Part shown: positions 21,053 through 31,818 of the stretch, one piece after another
Numbering within the stretch: the first letter of the stretch is position 1
Layout of the letters: each line of letters begins with the position of its first letter
Assembly (NCBI GenBank): GCA_029207755.1
Contig: JARCOQ010000062.1
Coordinates: forward strand, 186,001 to 250,000
Origin: Chamaea fasciata
Lineage: Eukaryota > Chordata > Aves > Passeriformes > Sylviidae
Length of the DNA: 64,000 bases
Direction: 5' to 3'
The notes under the pieces: model-generated
What the model was told of the DNA's origin: nothing
The model's database searches: none
The model's input: only the letters and a program-made list of their open reading frames with translations
Position numbers and translations under genes: made by a program

Positions 21053-21740
21053 TGGAAAGTTTTGGGGGAAAAACCCGAAATTTGGGGTGAAAATTTGAGA
21101 ATTTGGGGGAAATTTGGGATTTTTGGGGTCGTTTTTAGGGGAATTCTGGGGGGAAAATGGAGGATTTGGAAAATCTGGGAGAATTTTGGGGAAATTGTGG
21201 GAGATTTGGGGTGAAAATTGGGAATTTGGGGATTTTGGGGGGAATTTTTAGGTGATTTTGGGGGAAAATCGGGAAAATTTTGGGATTTTTTGATGGTTTG
21301 GGGTCGTTTTTAAGGGGATTTTTGGGGAAAATTTGGGGGAAAGCCCCCAAAATTTGGGAAAATTGGGGGAAAAAATGGGAACATTTGGGGGGATTTGAAA
21401 GATTTGGGAATTTTTGTGGAAAATTTTGGGGAATTTTGGGGGAATTTTTTAAGGATTCTGTGGGAAACTTTCAGAATATTATAAAAAATTGGGAAAAATT
21501 GAGAAAAATGGGGAAAAATTGGGAAAAATTGAGAAAAATGGGGAAAAATTGGGAAAAATTGGGAAAAATGGGGAAAAATTGGGGAAAAATTGGGAAAAAT
21601 GGGGAAAAATTGGGAAAAATTGGGAAAAATGGGGGAAAATTTTGGGAATTTTTTCGAGGAAAAAAATTGGAATTTTTGGGGGGGGGAAATTTGGAGTTTT
21701 TGGGAAATTTGGGGATTTTTGTGGGAATTTTGAGGGATCC
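21053..21740. repeat. T/G-rich array, opposite orientation to the preceding array
   Basis: This is made of GGGGAATTTTGGG and GGGAAAATTTGGG words, the complement of the words at 20.1-21.0 kb. At 21480-21640 it becomes a regular alternation of AAATTGGGAAAAATGGGG. The two arrays together form an imperfect, very large inverted repeat. Confidence 0.9.
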
Positions 21741-21839
21741 CCGCTCTGCCCCATAGATCCCGAATCCCAAACCCCGCCCCACAGATCCCATCCCCGCCCC
21801 CCAGATGGCTCCTGCCCCACAGATTGTCCCGCCCCCGTC

Positions 21840-21920
21840 TCTGCCCCACAGGAGCCGCTGGAGCCGCCCCACAGGATCCGGCGCCCCCCGAGTGACCTCC
21901 TGAGCAACCCCTGCCACAGT
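21840..21920 (+). other. Exon-like segment, unassigned
   Basis: After gccccacag a short open frame reads EPLEPPHRIRRPPSDLLSNPC and stops after the next 15-bp repeat begins. The splice-like acceptor and the unique sequence between repeats resemble the segments at 18986 and 21018. No family was recognised. Confidence 0.2.
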
Positions 21921-22535
21921 GAGCCCCACGGCTGAGCCCTGACCCACGGATCTGTGACCCACGGCTGAGCCCTGACCCACAGAGCCCTGACCCACAGAGC
22001 CCTGACCCACGGATCTCTGACCCACGGCTGAGCCCGGACCCACAGAGCCCTGACCCACAGAGCCCTGACCCACGGCTGAGCCCTGACCCACAGAGCCCTG
22101 ACCCACAGAGCCCTGACCCACGGCTGAGCCCTGACCCACAGAGCCCTGACCCACGGATCTGTGACCCACGGCCGAACCCTGACCCACAGAGCCCTGACCC
22201 ACAGAGCCCTGACCCACAGAGCCCTGACCCACGGATCTGTGACCCACGGCTGAGCCCTGACCCACAGAGCCCTGACCCACGGATCTGTGACCCACGGCTG
22301 AGCCCTGACCCACAGAGCCCTGACCCACGGATCTGTGACCCATGGCTGAGCCCTGCCCCACAGAGCCCTGACCCACAGAGCCCTGCCCCACAAAGCCCTG
22401 ACCCACGGATCTGTGACCCACGGCTGAGCCCTGACCCATAGATCTGTGACCCACAGAGCCCTGACCCATAGAGCCCTGACCCACGGCTGTGCCCTGACCC
22501 ACAGATCCCTACCCCACAGATCCCTGCCCCACAGA
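21921..22535. repeat. 15-bp tandem repeat (CCCTGACCCACAGAG)
   Basis: About forty units alternate CCCTGACCCACAGAG with GATCTGTGACCCACGGCTGAG higher-order variants. The minus strand is open over 1 kb in two frames (GQGSVGQ- and VRALWVRAQPW-type peptides), which is a consequence of the unit being a multiple of three. Confidence 0.95.
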
Positions 22536-23225
22536 TCCCTGCCCTGCCAGGGGCCGGGGCTCAGGCCTTGGCCTTTTGGATTCATGGAACACATCCAGGT
22601 TTGCTCAGCACCAGAGACACCTTTGCCTTGTCTGTCCCCACCTGTCATCAGTGCCTGCAGTGATGGAACCTGGGGACACTTTCTCCATTGGGTCTCTCTG
22701 TGTGTCCCATTAAAACTGCAAAAAACTTCAGTGTTTTAATTTACCTTTGAGCTCTTGAGAAGTTTTTGGAACACTCTTTCAGGGACAGAGTTGAATGGAA
22801 ACACCAAATCCACGGGAGGGTCATTCAAGTCCTTGTGCTGTTTCTGTGCTGCTGAGCTGGGCCGGGCTCCTGGCACAGAGGCAGCTCCTGGCAACAAAGG
22901 AAACTTTTAGAAAGACATTTCCCCTGAGGAGAAATCCTCCTTCAGATGGGTCACCTGTATTATTTGAAATGTAGACTCAGAGTGAAAGTTTACAGTGGCA
23001 TAACAACCTTTTCTGTTCCTTTCTCATTAATTGTTAACCCTCTCCTTTTTGTTTGTTATGGTTAATTTTGCTTTTAACAGTAGAGAACATCATTCTTACA
23101 TGGAATAGTAGGTTTTGCACTTAGGCTAATTGATATCTACGCCTATAGAACCCATACCTATGGAATATTAAGTTTTAAATACAATACGTACGTTTCATGA
23201 GCAAAAAACCACGTTGAACTAAACA
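22536..23225. other. Non-coding spacer
   Basis: No tandem repeats and no recognisable coding sequence. A CCCATTAAAACTG end-like motif at about 22707 could be the tail of a transposable element or a 3' UTR, but nothing firm supports either. Confidence 0.4.
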
Positions 23226-23960
23226 AGTGTCCCCCAGCCCCTCCAGGATCCCCAACTGTTCCCTCAGCGCCCATTCGCCCGCCCCCAAAGCGTCCCCGGA
23301 TCCCTTGAACGCTCCGACCCCACAGATTCCCCTTAGAGCGACTTCAGGGAATTCATCTCCAATCATCCCCCCTGGCCTCGGAGCCCCTCGGAACACGGTT
23401 CTGCGCCTAAAAACTCCTGCCCCGCCCTGCGCCCTAGAGAGCTCGGTGACAGCTCCCCAAGCTCCCCGCAAGTGCTCCCGAGCCGTACACATTCCCCCCG
23501 AGGACCTCAAATCGCGGCTCGGACACAAAAGTGTCCCCAAAGCGCCTTTCCGGAGCCCCAGACGCCCCGTTCGAGCCACTTCCGGGACTACAGCTCCCAG
23601 CATGCTCCGCGGCGCACTTGGAGCGCTACTCCAGCCGTGACTCCATCTCCCATCATGCCCCGCGCCCCGCCGACAGCCATTGGAGCTGCGCCTCCACCTC
23701 CCGTGATGCTCCGCGGCGCCGTTCAACCCTGTTCTACCCGCGCCTACAACTCCCATCATCCCCCGCGCCCCAGAGAGTCCCCTCAGAGCCCCCCAGGTGC
23801 CCGCCCGGACCCCGAAGGGCCCCGGATTCCCCTCCCTGACCTCCAAGTGCCCCCCTGGACCCCGAATTGTCCGACAGAATCCCTAAGTGCCCCTCCAAGT
23901 GTCCACCCGCTTCCCAAATGTGTCCTCCAGACCCTCAAGTTCTCTCCAAATTCCCTGCCC
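23226..23960. promoter_or_regulatory. CpG-rich segment with four ZNF143-type sites
   Basis: GC- and CpG-rich, unlike the AT-rich flanks. Four sites resemble the ZNF143/THAP11 binding element ACTACAnnTCCCAGCATGC: 23587 (ACTACAGCTCCCAGCATGC, a match), 23640 (ACTCCATCTCCCATCATGC), 23691 (CCTCCACCTCCCGTGATGC) and 23743 (CCTACAACTCCCATCATCC). They are 53, 51 and 52 bp apart. An inverted CCAAT box (CCATTGG) lies at about 23686. This looks like a promoter or an amplified promoter element; the transcript it would drive is not evident. Confidence 0.55.
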
Positions 23961-24640
23961 CAAATGTGCCCCAGAAATGTCTCCATGAACCCCAAAGTTG
24001 CCCCTTTTACCCTGTCGGAGAAAATGCTAAAGAAGATGACAAAAGGACTAAAAATAGAGCAAATCAGCATGAAGAAGAAGAAATCAATAGCCAGTAGTGG
24101 TCAAGCAATTCATGAAGGGAAGTGTGTTACTTAGAACCAATGACCAATAGCTTTTTTCGTTCCTAAAAATATATTGATTTTTTAATGTCAATATAAAAAT
24201 TAGGTAATAAAATATAGAAAAATGTTATTATAAAACTGAAAAATAACTTTCTAATTTTATTATTTACATAAGTTTGTTTTTATTAAAAAATGCTGAATTT
24301 TCTTTTATGTTTTGGGAGCGCAGTCCAAGGTGGGTGATGTCACACGTGGTGAGGTTGGGTGAGAAGCAGGTTGTCCAAACAGGGTCAGCCTGCAAGGGGC
24401 TCATTCTTCGCTGTGCTCAGAACTCCTAAGGAGACATTCCGCACCAAGATCACCTAAAGAACGCTTCAGTCAACTCTTCAATGAAATGAAAAATAAAAAA
24501 AATACTCCTGCAATTAAAAAACCAAAAATCACGAGGTGCGCTTTGATATCTTCCTCCTTAAGAGAATTCCGAACTGATTCCAAGCAGCTGCACAAGCCAT
24601 GGAGACTTGAAGACAACTGAAGGAAGATCAAGAGCTCCAC
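23961..24640. other. AT-rich spacer
   Basis: It is very AT-rich between 24150 and 24310 (runs of atataaaaattagg type) with no coding sequence. It separates the CpG-rich segment from the CR1 fragment. Confidence 0.5.
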
Positions 24641-24689
24641 AGGGATTTCGGTGGTTTTTTATCAGGTGGATTCGGGGCTGAGTCCAGGA

Positions 24690-25650
24690 GCCCCGAGGAA
24701 CAGACCCCTGAGGAACACCACTGGTGACCGGCTGCCAGCTGGATGCAGCGCCATTCCCCACCACCCTCTGCCTTTGCCTCCCCAGCAAAGAGTGCTCCTG
24801 TCCAAGCCGTGGGCCGCCAGCTTTTCCAGGAGTGTGCTGTGGGAGACAGTGTCAAAGGCCTTGCTGAAGTCCAAACAGACAACATCCAAAGCCTCTCCCA
24901 CATCCACCACACAGGTCACCTGTTCATAGAAGAGGCAGGTTGGTCAAACGACACCTGCCCCTCCTAAACCCGTGCTGGCTGGCTCTGATCCCCGGGCCGT
25001 CCTGTAGGTGCTGCATGATGACACTCAATATAAACTGCTCCGTGACCTTACCGGGTACTGAGGTCAGGCTAACTGGCCTCTAATTACCAGTTCCTCCTTC
25101 CCACCCTTTTTGTGAGTGGCTGTCACACTGGCCAGTTTCCGGTCCTCCGGATCCTCACCAGTGAGCCAGGACTGTTGGTAAATGATGGAGAGCGGCTTCA
25201 CAAGCTCATCTGCCAGCTCCCTCATCACCCTGTGGTGGATCCCACTTGGGCCCACAGATCTGTGAACATCCATTTGGCTCAGCAGTTCTCTGGCTGCCTC
25301 CTCCTGGATAACAGGGGCACCATTCTATTCCCTGACACCATCTACCAGCCCAGGAGGGCAGCTGTCCTGAGGACAAGCCATATTCCCACTAAAGACTGAG
25401 GCAAAGAAGGCGTTAAGCACTTCTGCCATCTCCTCATCTGCAGTTCCTAAGTTCCCTCCCACATCCAGCAGAGAACAAAGGTCGGTTTTTAGCCTTCCTT
25501 TTGTCGTTAATATATTTGTAAAACCATTTTTTATTTTCCTTCACAAACTTGCTGCCGTTGGTAGGACATTTAGTGACAGAAGCTGCAGCTCGTTCTCCAG
25601 GAAGGGTTCTTGGAAAGAGCAGACAGGACTGTGGAGAAGATTCTGGGAAA
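24690..25650 (-). mobile_element. CR1 LINE fragment, reverse-transcriptase region
   Basis: CR1 is the dominant bird LINE; its ORF2 encodes endonuclease and reverse transcriptase. Reading leftward on the minus strand: KWFYKYINDKRKAKN (about 25530), a GPSGIHHRVMRELAD block (about 25230), PLSIIYQQSW, LDFSKAFDTVSHS (the RT A-motif, about 24870) and SGVPQGSV (B-motif, about 24700). The pieces fall in different frames, so the copy is frameshifted and stop-ridden. It stops after SGVPQGSV, so the FADD catalytic box, the rest of ORF2 and the CR1 3' tail are missing; the left end is probably a later deletion or breakpoint. Confidence 0.9.
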
Positions 25651-26367
25651 GCTGAAACAGCTTTTAAAAAATGAAACAAAAATGGAAAGAACCAATCCAA
25701 GATGGTTTTCTCTATTTATTTCTATGCTCCCCTTTTCCATTTTGCACTACTTCTCCATCCCATTAACTACAAAGAGATCTCACCTCTAAGATCCATGACT
25801 TGGCAAGTTTTAGACGCTGTAAAATACCATGAGCTACACACAATTTGCCTACCCCCGTTTCTCTTGGAAAGCAATGCTGGAGACGCAAGTGCAGTGCTTG
25901 GGCCAGGTACGAATTCTGCATTCAAGCAATGTTCTCTGACAGTGTGTGACCCTCAGCAGGGACAATGCATAGCAGCAGCCAAGGGGATTGCTCTGCCACA
26001 GTGCAGGAGTCAAGGCTCTGGGTCTTGGCTCAACAGGGCAAAGTTCCCGTGTTTGGAAGGCTCAGGGGCTGCCCCCGGGGCGCACGGGGCTCGGCGTGGG
26101 GCTGAGCGGGCGACGGACAAACGGCCCCGGGGAGAAACGGCCCCGGGGCTTCAGTTGCAGCGGCAGCAGCGGCAGCAGCGGCAGCAGCAGCAGCGGCAGC
26201 AGCAGCAGCAGCAGCGGCAGCAGCAGCAGCAGCAAAAAAAAAAGCTCCTCTTGCGACTCCCTCCTGCTTCTCCTCTCCCTCTCCTGCAGTCCCACACCCG
26301 CTCCCAGTCTCCCTGTCCCGGTGTCCCCCTCCTCTCCCAGTGTCCCTCTCCCCTGCAGGGCCGGGCC
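25651..26367 (+). promoter_or_regulatory. 5' flank / CpG-rich leader of the PIM-like gene with CAG/CGG tract
   Basis: From about 26050 the sequence is GC- and CpG-rich. A mixed CAG/CGG trinucleotide tract occupies 26158-26233, followed by nine A residues. The frame of the kinase exon remains open from 25702 through the tract, where it would read as Gln/Arg runs, so a longer N-terminus cannot be excluded. I treat this as promoter and 5' UTR because the conserved-looking N-terminus begins at the ATG at 26368. Confidence 0.5.
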
Positions 26368-28808
26368 ATGCCCCCGGCCCGCCCCCGGCCCCGGGCGGGG
26401 CTGCCCCGTCCCCGCCCCCGGGCCTCCCACCGCGCTCTCGCCTCCGCCCGCCTCTGGCTGTCCTGGCGATGGCGGTGCTGGGCGGGGATCGGTGCCTGGG
26501 CCAGGGACAGTATCGCCGCGCTTTGCCTCCGCCTGTTCCGAGCCCGGCCCCGGCCCCTCCCGGGCCCCGCGGAGGACACACGCGGCGCGGCCGCTCCCGC
26601 CGCCTGCGCTGCGCCTTCCCCGGCCCGAGCTCCGCCGCTGGCCAGCGCGGCCGCCGGCCCCGAGCCGCCAGTGTCGCCTTCCCAGGAGCGAACGCCTGGG
26701 GATGCCCGGCCTGGGGTGGTTGAGGGGCGCTCAGGGGCCGTTCCTGGCCCCAGGCCGAGCGCTGACAGCCGCGTCTCTCCGGCAGGGAAGGCGCAGCGGG
26801 GCCTCCAGGAGCAGTACCGGCTGGGTTCGCTGCTGGGGCGCGGCGGCTTCGGAACTGTCTTCGCGGCGACGCGGCTTTCGGATGGCGCCCCGGTGAGCGG
26901 CGGGCGCAGGAGGAGGGGGTGCAGGAGGAGGAGGAGAAGGGCGGAGGAGGAGGAGGAGGATGGGGCTGGGCAGGGCGGGCGGTGAGCTCAGCCCGCTGCT
27001 CCCCTTGCCTTGCAGGTGGCCATCAAAAGGGTGCCACGGAACCGTGTCCAGCACTGGGTAGAGCTGGTGAGTGAGCGGGGGCCAGCGGGAGAAGCCGGGG
27101 CGTGCCGGGCGGGGACGAGCCGAGGTCCGGCAGGGTGGAATCCGCCAGGACGCCTCGAGGGAGAGCGGGCGTGCGGCCACTGGAGGGTGCAGAACATCCC
27201 GGGCAGGGTGAGCGCTTCCCCACCCCTGGCACGGCCTCAGCCCCACTGACGGCATCGTGGTCCTCCCACAGCCCAACGGCACCAGCGCACCGCTGGAGAT
27301 CGTGCTGCTGGACAGGGTCTCCACTGGCTTCCCTGGTGTGGTCCAGCTGCTGGAGTGGGTGGAGCTCTCCAACAACATCGTGATGGTGCTGGAGTGCCCG
27401 GAGAGGTGTCAGGACCTCCAGCATTTCATTCGGGCACGGAGGTTCCTGTCCGAGGAGGTGGCGCGGGAGCTGTTCCGCCAGGTCCTGGAAGCCGTGCGGC
27501 ACTGCACCAGCTGCGGGGTCCTGCACAGGGACATCAAACCCCAGAACATCTTGGTTGACCTGGCTACCGGGCAGGCCAAATTGATTGACTTTGGCTGTGG
27601 CACCTACCTGCAAGAGAGAGCATACACTCAATTTGCAGGTGAGCCCACACAGGGGTGTGCTCCCGGTCCCAGCATCTCATGGCTCAACCTGGGTGTGGCA
27701 GCAGGGACTCTCCCTTTTGCTGCCAGACACAGCACTGAGTCTTCAGCCAAGTGGCTTTTGAGCAGGGGTGTGTGGGGGGCCAGCTTCCAGCCCTGCTGGC
27801 AGCCTTTGCCAGCCACTCTGCCCAGGACTGGCGCTGGGGTTGGGGCAGGCAGCTCGACAAAAACACCTGTGGGTGAGAGTAGCAGAGAAGCGGGGGCTAG
27901 AAGCAGTGCAGCAGCCAGTTTGGTGTGCAGGCAAGAATGCGCTTGGGCTGCTCTGCCTGCCTTATTTGCCCTGGCTTCATAATGTTTTTTGGGGCAATGC
28001 AGGCAGGGAGGATGAGGGCATGGTTTTTCCCCGGCGCTGAGTGGGTTTTTCCTTTGGATGTCATGGCCAGGCCTTGCCACGGCTTCCGCTGCCCCCTTCC
28101 GACACTAGTAGCTTTTTTTCCAACCCTGAATTTGTAAACAAGTCACTGGTGCTGGTGAGAGAGCAGCAGGTCACCCCACGTGCCACTGGTGCAGCCCCCG
28201 CATGCCCAGGGATGCTGGGGCCAGGCTCTGGGAGCAGCAGCATCCCCCTGATGAACTCCATCTGTATTCCATAGGAACACCAATCTACAGCCCCCCGGAA
28301 TGGACCCACTGTGGCTGGTACTATGGCGAGCCAGCTACCATCTGGTCCCTGGGCATCCTGCTGCACCAGATGGTCTGTGGAAGACACCCTTTCAGGAGGG
28401 GTCAGAAGATCAGCTGGGACCATCAGCTCTCCCTGCCACAACGGCTCTCTCAAGGTGGATGCTCATCTCTGGGCACAGGGGGAATACCAGTGCTGGGAGA
28501 CAGCAGTTGGCTTGTGAGCATCCTGCTCTGGCAGCTGCTGAGGAGGTGGCACATGTCCTGCTCTCCTGATCTCCTCCAAAACAGGGAATTGGTGGGAAGG
28601 TTTGGGCCCAGCTCTGAGCACATGCAGCATGGCCTGGGCATGGAAATAGTGGGACAGGAGCTTTCTCCAACTGACTGGTGGCTTCTGGTTTCTCTCCCCA
28701 GATTGCCAAGATCTCATCAGGTGGTGTTTATCAGTGCACTCCTTGGACAGGCCCTCATTAGAAGACCTGTTCTGTGATCCTTGGATGCAGGATACTCATC
28801 TGCCATAG
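26368..28808 (+). CDS. PIM-like serine/threonine kinase, five exons, apparently intact
   Basis: PIM kinases are constitutively active cytoplasmic/nuclear kinases that promote survival and cell-cycle progression. Exons: 26368-26892, 27016-27066, 27272-27638, 28275-28454 and 28702-28808. They sum to 1230 bp (409 aa) with all phases in register and GT/AG ends. The first ~145 residues are Arg/Pro/Ala-rich. The kinase domain follows: glycine loop LLGRGGFGTVF (~153-163), VAIK with Lys179, HRDIKPQN with Asp279, IDFG with Asp298, YSPPEW in the activation segment, WSLGILLHQMVCG, and C-terminal IRWCL...RPSLEDLF...PWMQ. The exon layout matches vertebrate PIM genes except that the third and fourth coding exons are fused. 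HRDIKPQN replaces the HRDIKDEN of canonical PIMs, and the last donor is a weak GTGGAT. It most resembles the expanded pim-1-like family of songbirds. It lies beside a decayed relative. Confidence 0.9.
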
Positions 28809-29079
28809 AAGAAGGGAGAGAGCCACAGGCACACTTTGATGCAGGGCCCTGGTAAGTTCCAGCTGCACACATGCCTTGGTGATCAGAAGCAGAGCAAGCC
28901 AGACTTTTTGTCCTGCCTGTGTCACTGCGCAGGGCTCATGGGATGGGCACAGGCAGCCCTCGTGCTGGAGCCGAGCTGCTCTGCCCAGCACTGGTGGCTG
29001 CCATCCAGGCTGGCTTTGCTTGTCCTGGTTCACTGACAGCTGGGGCCCTGGGCAGAGCCCTGAGAGCCTGGTCTCACCC

Positions 29080-30400
29080 CCAGGGAACGAGAAGGAGCCC
29101 CTGGAGAAGCTGGACAAGGTGGGGCTGCTGCTGCTGGAGACAGCGAGGACAGCATCAAGGATGAAAACCTCTTCTGGGACCTGGCCACCACAAAGCTGAA
29201 GATGATTGACTTCGATTCTGGCACCTTCTTCAAAGCCAGGCTCCACAGCGAATTTGCAGATGAGTCCACGCACAGGGGGATGCTCCCAGATTTGGGCATT
29301 GCACGGCCTGTCCAGGAACCACAGGTTCCTCCCTTTGCTGGGGCAGGTCCAACTGATTGTTCAGTGGGCTGCCAAGCTGCTTTTTGGCAGGGCTGGGGGC
29401 ACAGGCTGGGGTGGTTACGAAATGGGAGTTGGCTCCTGGCCCTGCCAACAGCCCCCACCACCCACCGTGCCCTGGGCTGGGGCTGGGGCAGCCAGCCCGA
29501 CACAAACAAACCCCCAAGGTGGGAGCAGAGGTGGGACTCCAGAGCCTGTCCATGGGCTGCTTTGCTTGGCAGGCAAGGAAGGGCTTGGGCTGCTCCACTG
29601 CCCTTGTTTGCTTTGGGATCACCATTATTTTGGGGGGCAGTGCAGGGGGGAAGAGTGAAAGCATGGGCTTCCCTCACTGGTGGGTGGGTTTTTCCCAAGC
29701 ATGTCAGAATTGGCCCTTCCTCAAGCCCCTGACAGAGATCACATCTTTTACCTTTTCCCTTGTTTCCCCTTATTGTCTGTTAATTGGTTGTTTGTTTTTC
29801 TAAAGGAAGTGTTCTAGGTGGTGTCCAGTTTGGATTGGGAAGTGCTTGGGACCAGCTGTGGCGTGGATGGGCCGCGCCCTTGGAGAAGGCTGAGGACGTG
29901 GTTTGGGAGCAGCTTTTCTTCCAGCGGCGGATGGCGTGAGGTGGGTCCCCGTCTTCTTGGCACGGGTGGGGTAAGAGCTTTTGGGAGATGGCAGCCAGCA
30001 CAGGAGCATCTTGCTCTGGGCAGCTGCTGAGGGCTGGATGCGCCGTGGCTGGCTGCAGGCTGGGCACACGTCCTGCCAGCAATGATGGGCGGCTTTGGGC
30101 CCAGCCCTGAGCACGGCCAGCGTGGCCTGGGCACCGCGGGCGGCTGGGACAAGGGCACAGGAGCCTTCAGCTGATGGGCGGTTTCTGGTTTCTGTCCTTG
30201 CAGCCGGGCTCTGCGGGTGCTGAGGCTGCTCTGGGCTCTGCCAGGGCTCTGCTGGGCTCAGCACCGGGCCGGGATCAGCCAAAGAAGAAACGGTGTGCCC
30301 TGCAGCAGAGACTTGCCTTGAGCATTTTGGCAATGCGGCTCAAGTTTGCAGAGTGTACATCTCCAAGAGAAAACATGATACTGCCCAAAAAATAAACTTC
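29080..30400 (+). pseudogene. Second PIM-like copy, decayed
   Basis: At 29085-29140 an exon-1-like stretch (EKEPLEKLDKVG) is followed directly by the catalytic-core piece SIKDENLFWDLATTKLKMIDFDSGTFFKARLHSEFAD (written here as two joined motifs: IKDENL and KMIDFDSGTF), so the N-lobe and most of the C-lobe before HRD are deleted. The donor after this exon is AT instead of GT (gcagATGAGT, about 29258). The following 450 bp match the intron of the neighbouring intact gene (cgctTGGGCTGCTC, GGGGCAnTGCAGG, TGGGTTTTTCCC blocks). A last intron end (GGTTTCTGTCCTTGCAG, about 30187-30203) also matches, but the final exon after it is not recognisable. KDENL is the canonical PIM sequence, not the KPQN of its neighbour. 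An AATAAA at about 30389 may be the inherited poly(A) signal. Confidence 0.8.
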
Positions 30401-31740
30401 TTCAATACCTTCTGAAATGAAATCAATCTGGGATGGCCCCAAATGACATTTTTAAGCTTGCTCAAGCTGTAGCTCAGCTCTTCTCTGAACAGTTCTGTCC
30501 TCCACCTGCCTTTTCCTTCACAATGCTCTCTATTTTTCCCCAGTGAGTTCCCAGCCCATGCCAATCTCCATCACACTGTTGCCTTCCTTGGTGCCCCTCA
30601 GCATGAGGAAGACTGAGTCCCAGGCTTAGGGACTGTCACTGGCTGAAGAGTAGCAATGTCTCAGAGGCCCAGAGACATTTTAGTGTCATTCAGAGCTGCT
30701 CTCCAGCCCTCAGCTCTCCTCACTGCTGAGTTCCCACTCCCTTTTTGTCGTCCTTCCAGCAGGATGACCAAGGGGCTCTTGGATGTCTCTGTATCCATGC
30801 ACAGAAGGCTCTGTCTGCGCCAGGGTTTCCATAATGTCTTTGTACCCATGGGTATGGAATGAACACAGAGAGGGAAAGTGTCAGGCACGGTGCTTGTGCA
30901 CTCCTTCCTTTCTATACAAGACACATCCATGCACACCTCACATACAGATGGATTAAAAGGATAGGGATGGATAGAGATTTTCCACAGAGCTCTAACTGTG
31001 GCTCACTTGTAAGCCGGAAGCCAGGGGATTTTTTCCCAGCTTTGTGTGAGTAGGTGTCTAAGAGCTGAGGAGAGCAGCATTTAGAAGCAGTTTCAGGATT
31101 TCTAGGCAGGAAATGGAGCTGACAACCATCAGTGTAACTCGCTGTATTCATCGGGATGGGCTGCTGGTTCTTTAGGAATATGGCACAATGGAGAGACAAG
31201 ACTTGGAACAATCCCAGCTCTCTGTGGATTTGTGCAAAGGGAGAGCAGCAGGAAAACTTTGTGTCTGCTTTGGGGGACACAAGGTCCACGGAGCTGGGGT
31301 GGCAGAGGGAAACGCGGGCTGGTGGCAGGTGAAGTCCTGTTTCATGACATCCCAGAGTGGCACAGGACAAAGCTAAAAGCACCCACCACCCCACTGATGA
31401 AATCCTTGGGCTGCTACCCATAGTATAGGAAAAACTGCTGTCACACAATCCATTGGGATTTAAAACTTTCATTTGCAACACTTTTGCTCCAAGTTTCAAA
31501 CTGCCAAAGTTTTACACTCAAGATGCAGTCGTGCACAATCCATCTTTCAATTTCCTATTGCTTTAAGTTTAAATTTACTTCATATTAGAAAATAATTCCA
31601 AAATCTTCAAAAGAATGCAGCTGATGAATCCTTGCCACGAGCACATTTACAAAGCAACTGAGTTCTCATTTCAAAACATCACTTACATATTTTTAATCCA
31701 CAGTTATGGAAGACTTTTAACTACACGATTTTGGGGCAGT
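30401..31740. other. Non-coding spacer after the PIM pair
   Basis: Ordinary composition, no recognised gene or repeat. Probably the original downstream flank of the PIM-like copies. Confidence 0.45.
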
Positions 31741-31818
31741 TTTTATCTTTTGTATTTTTTCCGGTTTTCTCTTTTCTCTTTTTTTTTTCTTTCTTTCTTT
31801 TTTTTTTTTTTTTTTTAA
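31741..31818. repeat. Pyrimidine/poly(T) tract
   Basis: A tttcttttctctttt tract ends in an uninterrupted run of about 20 T. On the minus strand it is a poly(A)-like end and could mark the tail of a retroposed sequence lying to the right. Confidence 0.6.

Noticed and set aside
21471..22648. Minus-strand open frames of 343 and 389 codons
   Set aside because: They translate the 15-bp and T/G-rich tandem repeats; a unit divisible by three without stops stays open by construction.
25702..26985. A 427-codon frame as a full gene
   Set aside because: It runs past the donor at 26893 into intron and starts in CR1 flank; the kinase is spliced to four further exons in register.
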